From Flavobacteriales bacterium (GTDB lineage Bacteria; Bacteroidota; Bacteroidia; Flavobacteriales; Flavobacteriaceae), in assembly GCA_027003085.1 (NCBI GenBank), contig JALWYR010000133.1, positions 1 to 18,529 of the forward strand: DNA of 18,529 bases. The letters run 5' to 3'. Positions within the stretch are counted from its first letter, which is position 1; each line of letters opens with the position of its first letter. A program made the position numbers and the translations under genes. Below, in pieces: positions 15,250 through 18,529 of this stretch. Below the pieces are notes generated by a model, which saw only the letters and a program-made list of their open reading frames with translations, was not told where the DNA came from and did not search any database.

Positions 15250-15429
15250 AATCCGTCCCCCGGATTCATGTTTTTACGGGGAAGACACAGAGAATCCCGC
15301 TCCGCCGGTGTCTCCCGACACCGGCGGCGTTATATAATACCTAACATTAAAGGGCGCTTTTTCCGCGCGATGAATAGCGCAGCTACAACGAGAAATCCGG
15401 CTTCGGTTGAAACATCCGGATTCATGTTT
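15250..15429 (+). repeat. Pair of hairpins sharing a 14-base 3' half
   Basis: CCGGATTCATGTTT occurs at 15260-15273 and 15416-15429. Each copy is the 3' side of a small hairpin: AATCCG (15250-15255) with CGGATT across a TCCCC loop, and AATCCGG (15394-15400) with CCGGATT (15416-15422) across 15 bases. The loops differ while the arms and the trailing CATGTTT are kept. Confidence 0.6.
15302..15327. repeat. Perfect 11-bp hairpin
   Basis: CCGCCGGTGTC (15302-15312), loop TCCC, GACACCGGCGG (15317-15327), followed by TTATATAATAC, which has no proper T run. It may be a weak terminator or one of the local extragenic palindromes. Confidence 0.65.
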
Positions 15430-15624
15430 GGCCGCTACTGTAAACATTGAAGGACGGCGAAGCCGGCCTTGGTCGCGCCAGCGGGCGCAGCGGTTACGGG
15501 CCGGCTGCGCGCCCGAGCATTTCCCGCGGGCGGAGGCCGACAGCGGGAGGCCCCACGCACCGCGGCATCGAAATGCCGGTGCGGGCGGCCGGCCCGTTTG
15601 AGCGGAGCACGCGACGGGCGCCTG

Positions 15625-15784
15625 GGCGTTGCAGTAAGCATAAAATCATTACATCAAGTTTTATTCTTTTTGCAGGCAACGGCATTGACCATCCTTGGCA
15701 TAGCTCCGCCCATGACTTCGGCCGGCATTGTTCTTGAAAAAAATAACTGCAACTATTCCGACATTTTATACTTGCTGCAACGCC
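15625..15784. repeat. 160-bp element with 22-base inverted ends (repeat copy B)
   Basis: The ends, 15625-15646 and 15763-15784, are inverted repeats of 22 bases matching at 20 positions (left end begins GGCGTTGCAGTAAGCATA). Some inner bases also pair, so the unit could form a long imperfect hairpin. Its body, about 15652-15782, is homologous to 7464-7598. It is AT-rich inside a GC-rich block. No target-site duplication is visible and no intact ORF is present. A miniature transposable element or a decayed IS end fits best. Confidence 0.6.
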
Positions 15785-15909
15785 GTGAGGAAACGGGTTT
15801 CCGCGAGGGCGCTCCGCCGTCCCGAAGCGGAATCCGTGGCGCCGCCGCCGGCGCGCACAGCGCGCCGGGCGGATGGCCGGATGTAACCGATTGAAAATCA
15901 GCCAACGCT

Positions 15910-15938
15910 CCGGCCCCGCGGCGAAGCCGCGGGGCCGG
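15910..15938. repeat. Perfect 13-bp hairpin with GAA triloop
   Basis: CCGGCCCCGCGGC (15910-15922), loop GAA, GCCGCGGGGCCGG (15926-15938). Eleven of the 13 left-arm bases equal the corresponding part of the 13521 hairpin, and the two changed bases are compensated on the other arm. Confidence 0.85.
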
Positions 15939-16003
15939 GGCCACCCTAATTCCGTTCCAACGTCCGGCCATCCGCAGCGGGCATCCGCCCGCCGGCGGCG
16001 CCC

Positions 16004-16029
16004 CGAACGCAGGCGCCCGGGCGCCCTAA
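16004..16029 (+). repeat. 26-base dispersed repeat, copy 2
   Basis: Equals 61-86 at 25 of 26 bases, with the perfect palindrome GGCGCCCGGGCGCC at 16012-16025. It ends 11 bases before the -33 region of the metG promoter. Confidence 0.8.
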
Positions 16030-16040
16030 TAAACATAAAC

Positions 16041-16069
16041 TTTCCCACAGGAATTTGTCGTATTTTTGC
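16041..16069 (+). promoter_or_regulatory. Putative metG promoter
   Basis: TATTTTTGC at 16061-16069 is a full match to the Bacteroidota -7 consensus, and TTTC at 16041-16044, with 16 bases between, is a partial -33 element. The ATG at 16089 follows 19 bases after the box. The promoter inside the longer upstream frame is strong evidence that the gene starts at 16089. Confidence 0.6.
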
Positions 16070-16088
16070 ACATACAAGTCCCTTGCGT

Positions 16089-18134
16089 ATGAGTGCACCC
16101 GAACGTTATTTGATCACCGCCGCATTGCCCTACACCAACGGGCCCGTGCATATCGGACACTTGGCGGGCGTTTATATTCCGGCCGACATCTTTGCCCGTT
16201 ACCAAAAAGCCAAAGGCCGCGATGCCATCTACATTTGCGGGTCCGACGAACACGGCGTGCCCATCACCATCCGCGCCCGGAAGGAAGGCGTAAGTCCGCA
16301 GGAAATTGTGGATAAATACCACGCATTGATCAAAAAATCCTTCGAAGATTTCGGCATCCGGTTCGACAATTACAGCCGCACATCCCTGCCGTTGCATCAC
16401 CGGACTGCCGCCGATTTTTTCCGTAAACTCTACGACAAGGGCGAATTTATCGAAAAAGAAAGCGAACAACTCTACGACCCCGAGGCAGGGCAATTCCTGG
16501 CCGACCGCTTTGTAAAAGGCACTTGCCCCAAATGCGGCTACACCGAGGCCTACGGCGACCAATGCGAAAAATGCGGCACATCGCTTAGTCCTACCGAACT
16601 GATCAATCCCGTTTCGATGATTTCGGGCGCACGTCCCGTGCTACGGAAAACCAAGCATTGGTATCTGCCCTTGGACAAACACGCCGGTTGGCTGCGGAAA
16701 TGGATTTTGGAAGAGCATAAACACGACTGGAAACCCAACGTGCTGGGTCAAGTAAAATCATGGTTGGATGACGGCCTCCGGCCCAGGGCCGTAACCCGCG
16801 ACCTGGATTGGGGCGTGCCCGTTCCGGTGGAGGGTGCCAAAGGAAAAGTGCTGTATGTTTGGTTCGATGCACCCATCGGCTATATTTCGTCCACCAAGGA
16901 ATGGGCCGGACGCACCGGAAAGGATTGGCGACCCTACTGGCAGGACGAAAATACCAAGCTGATTCACTTTATCGGCAAGGACAACATTGTTTTCCACACC
17001 ATCATATTTCCGGCCATGCTCAAAGCCCACGGCGGCTATATCCTGCCCCACAACGTGCCGGCCAACGAATTCCTGAACCTGGAAGGCGACAAAATTTCCA
17101 CTTCGCGCAACTGGGCCGTTTGGCTTCACGAATATTTGGAAGATTTTCCCGGCAAGCAGGACGTGCTCCGCTACGTGCTCACGGCCAATGCGCCCGAAAC
17201 CAAGGACAATGATTTTACGTGGAAAGATTTCCAAGCCCGCAACAACAACGAACTGGTGGGCAACCTGGGGAACTTTGTCAATCGCGTGGGCGTGCTGACG
17301 CATAAATACTACGACGGCATCATTCCCGAACCCGGCAAACTTTCCGGCCAAGACCTTGAAGTGCTGGAACGCATGCGGGAATTTCCGGGGCGAATCGGGG
17401 ATTTGATCGAAAAATTCCGCTTCCGTGATGCCCTTGCCGAGTATATGAATTTGGCCCGCATGGGCAACAAATACCTGGCCGACAACGAACCCTGGAAAAA
17501 GATTAAAACCGAACCCGGACGGGTCAAATCCATCATGTTTACGGCCAATCAACTGGTGGCGGCCTTGGGCGTTTTGGGTGAAGTGTTCCTGCCTTTCTCG
17601 GCCCAAAAAATCCGCCGTATGTGGAACCTTCCCGCGGCGGATTGGGATAAGGTTGCACAAACCGGAGTTTTATTGCCGGCCGGACATCAAATCGGGAAAA
17701 CGGAATTGTTGTTCGACAAAATCGATGATGCGCAAATCCAAGCGCAAATCGACAAACTCCACCGCAGCAAAGCGGAAAAATCCCAACCCGCCGCTTCGCC
17801 GCTCAAACCTGAAATTACCTACGACGATTTTCAAAAACTGGACTTGCGCATTGCCACCGTCACCGCCGCCGAAAAGGTGCCCAAAACCGACAAACTACTC
17901 AAACTGACCCTGGATACCGGCTTGGGAACCAAAACCGTAGTTTCGGGCATTGCAGCGCATTATCAACCGGACGAAATTATCGGCAAGCAAGTGGTTTGGC
18001 TGGGAAATTTAAAACCGCGCAAGCTACGCGGCATCCTGAGCGAAGGTATGATATTGATGACGCAGGATGCCGGCGGACGTTTGGTGTTTGTTGGCCCCGA
18101 AGAACAAACGGATAACGGTGCTACGGTTTCCTAA
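16089..18134 (+). CDS. metG: Methionyl-tRNA synthetase
   Basis: A 681-residue enzyme charging tRNA-Met in the cytoplasm. The frame stays open upstream to 15873, but those 72 codons translate palindromic GC-rich DNA and contain the promoter, so the ATG at 16089 (MSAPERYLITAALPYTNGP) is used; the result is close to E. coli MetG (677). Class I signatures are HIGH at 21-24 and KISTS at 335-339, a KMSKS variant known in this phylum. A zinc knuckle has Cys146, Cys149, Cys159 and Cys162 (CPKCG...CEKC). The anticodon-binding helices lie at about 395-550. A linker leads to a C-terminal tRNA-binding OB-fold domain (about 578-681, FQKLDLRIATV ... LRGILSEGMIL), as in dimeric MetG. A weak AT-rich inverted repeat, CTAAGAA/TTCTTAG, spans the stop (18131-18153). 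Confidence 0.97.
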   Translation: MSAPERYLITAALPYTNGPVHIGHLAGVYIPADIFARYQKAKGRDAIYICGSDEHGVPITIRARKEGVSPQEIVDKYHALIKKSFEDFGIRFDNYSRTSLPLHHRTAADFFRKLYDKGEFIEKESEQLYDPEAGQFLADRFVKGTCPKCGYTEAYGDQCEKCGTSLSPTELINPVSMISGARPVLRKTKHWYLPLDKHAGWLRKWILEEHKHDWKPNVLGQVKSWLDDGLRPRAVTRDLDWGVPVPVEGAKGKVLYVWFDAPIGYISSTKEWAGRTGKDWRPYWQDENTKLIHFIGKDNIVFHTIIFPAMLKAHGGYILPHNVPANEFLNLEGDKISTSRNWAVWLHEYLEDFPGKQDVLRYVLTANAPETKDNDFTWKDFQARNNNELVGNLGNFVNRVGVLTHKYYDGIIPEPGKLSGQDLEVLERMREFPGRIGDLIEKFRFRDALAEYMNLARMGNKYLADNEPWKKIKTEPGRVKSIMFTANQLVAALGVLGEVFLPFSAQKIRRMWNLPAADWDKVAQTGVLLPAGHQIGKTELLFDKIDDAQIQAQIDKLHRSKAEKSQPAASPLKPEITYDDFQKLDLRIATVTAAEKVPKTDKLLKLTLDTGLGTKTVVSGIAAHYQPDEIIGKQVVWLGNLKPRKLRGILSEGMILMTQDAGGRLVFVGPEEQTDNGATVS

Positions 18135-18405
18135 GAATTTTTTGGTTTCTTAGTAAGTATTTTGGCACCGGATAATGCCGTTGAAAGGAAATTCCGGGAT
18201 ATTATTTTGTCAAAAAACGGACTCAATAAACTAAAAATAGGGGTAAAAATCACCCGTGAGCCCGGAAAAAGGTATTAAAGGGGTGAAAAAACTCACCCAT
18301 TTGGGGGCAATTTGTCTCATTTTGTTCGAAAGCAAGAAATTGAGACAAAAAAACGGGAAACTTGTGAGACTTTTGTTATACAATAACCTCCAAAACTTTA
18401 TTCTT
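18135..18405. other. Leader region with several inverted repeats
   Basis: These 271 bases between metG and the last gene hold GGGT/ACCC (18241-18244, 18252-18255), GGGTGA/TCACCC (18281-18286, 18293-18298) and TTTGTCTCA/TGAGACAAA (18311-18319, 18341-18349), with another TGAGAC at 18365-18370. No T run follows them on the + strand, so they look like operators or leader structure rather than terminators. No TAnnTTTG box is clear. Confidence 0.5.
18311..18349. promoter_or_regulatory. Operator-like 9-bp inverted repeat
   Basis: TTTGTCTCA and TGAGACAAA are perfect inverted arms 21 bases apart, with further imperfect pairing inside. A third TGAGAC half-site lies at 18365-18370, about 36 bases before the lipoprotein ATG. 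It could be a repressor site or a stem in the mRNA leader. Confidence 0.4.
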
Positions 18406-18529
18406 ATGAAAAACTTTGTTTCCCGTCTGTTCATGCTGCTCATGTTGTTAGCAGCGGTAAGTATCTCCTGTAAAGGCCCCCAAGGCCCCGAAGGCCCACA
18501 AGGACCAGCCGGCCCCCAAGGACCCCAAG
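18406..18529 (+). CDS. Collagen-like repeat lipoprotein, 5' part only
   Basis: The window cuts this gene after 41 codons. The ATG opens MKNFVSRLFMLLMLLAAVSI, a lipoprotein signal peptide, followed by a lipobox ending in Cys22 (SISC). The mature chain goes at once into a Gly-X-Y series: KGPQGPEGPQGPAGPQGPQ, six collagen-type triplets with Pro in X and Gln, Glu or Ala in Y. Such repeats form a triple-helical stalk in bacterial surface proteins and are found on Bacteroidota lipoproteins ahead of a C-terminal domain, which is not visible here. Codons vary within the repeat (GGC/GGA, CCC/CCA), so it is a real coding repeat. The inverted repeats upstream suggest regulation. Confidence 0.85.
   Translation, partial: MKNFVSRLFMLLMLLAAVSISCKGPQGPEGPQGPAGPQGPQ

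Larger units (their letters stand above)
15440..16029. repeat. GC-rich palindrome-dense block interrupted by an AT-rich element
   Basis: Two GC-rich halves flank the element at 15625-15784. Stems include GGGCGCAGC/GCTGCGCGCCC (about 15485-15520), a bulged GCACC..GGCAT/ATGCC..GGTGC hairpin with a CGAA loop (about 15557-15583), CCGGCGCGC/GCGCGCCGG with loop ACA (15848-15868), the GAA-loop hairpin at 15910-15938, 15-base arms at 15869-15883 and 15961-15975 enclosing it (14/15 complementary), GCGGGC/GCCCGC (15977-15992) and the perfect palindrome GGCGCCCGGGCGCC (16012-16025). Coding function is unlikely. Confidence 0.65.
14964..16088. other. 1.1-kb intergenic region before metG
   Basis: No credible gene. 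In order: an AT-rich stretch; a candidate structured RNA with terminator (15068-15211); hairpin-associated direct repeats (15250-15429) and a perfect hairpin at 15302-15327; a GC-rich block (about 15440-15624); the inverted-repeat-bounded element (15625-15784); a second GC-rich hairpin block (15785-16029); and the metG promoter. TAACATTAAAG occurs twice (14990-15000, 15342-15352). Long frames on both strands in the GC-rich parts translate to Arg/Ala/Gly/Pro-rich sequence, as expected from composition alone. Confidence 0.65.

Noticed and set aside
15494..16048. 184-codon minus-strand frame and a 141-codon plus-strand frame (15469-15894)
   Set aside because: They cover hairpin clusters and the inverted-repeat element, show no domain, and both strands are open together, as expected by composition.
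15873..16088. 72-codon N-terminal extension of MetG
   Set aside because: It translates palindromic repeat DNA and the metG promoter; the protein from 16089 has the normal MetG start and length.
18231..18443. 70-codon minus-strand frame over the leader of the collagen-like gene
   Set aside because: It overlaps the start of a clear lipoprotein gene and the inverted repeats, with no domain or ribosome-binding site.

Overview
The window looks like a chromosomal segment of a member of the Bacteroidota. The signs are an outer-membrane TonB-dependent receptor with an N-terminal carboxypeptidase-regulatory-like domain, a lipoprotein-type Omp85 protein (TamL type), Bacteroidota-style -7 promoter boxes (TAnnTTTG) ahead of six genes, lipoprotein signal peptides, and a methionyl-tRNA synthetase with a KISTS version of the KMSKS loop. 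I cannot resolve the taxon further from sequence alone.

Layout. Positions 1-7348 are read leftward. They encode, in transcription order, a slipin (SPFH protein), an alpha/beta hydrolase fused to an NTF2-like domain, a small four-helix membrane protein, then murQ, an NlpC/P60 cell-wall peptidase and a TonB-dependent receptor, the last three tightly packed. A 386-bp divergent intergenic region follows. Then come alanine racemase (alr) and an unrecognised lipoprotein on the + strand, a SpoU-type RNA methyltransferase on the - strand, tamL on the + strand, a PHB-depolymerase-like esterase and metG. The window ends inside a new lipoprotein gene whose mature part starts with collagen-like Gly-X-Y repeats.

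Functional theme. Most genes concern the cell envelope: peptidoglycan precursor supply and recycling (alr, murQ, NlpC/P60), outer-membrane transport and assembly (TonB receptor, tamL), membrane organisation (slipin) and surface lipoproteins. The rest are translation genes (metG, RNA methyltransferase) and two secreted or anchored hydrolases.

The less ordinary part is between the genes. Two blocks (13336-13800 and 15440-16030), plus the first 82 bases, are GC-rich and full of perfect or near-perfect hairpins, several with an identical GAA triloop; a 26-base unit ending one block recurs 25/26 at the other end of the window. Two other intergenic regions carry diverged copies of the same ~130-bp sequence (about 7464-7598 and 15652-15782), one of them bounded by 22-base inverted repeats. 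Upstream of metG, 15068-15211 could fold into a chain of stem-loops ending in an intrinsic terminator. I found no CRISPR array, tRNA, rRNA, intact transposase or recognisable defence system. The repeats and the candidate structured RNA are the best leads; no clearly new multi-gene system is visible.
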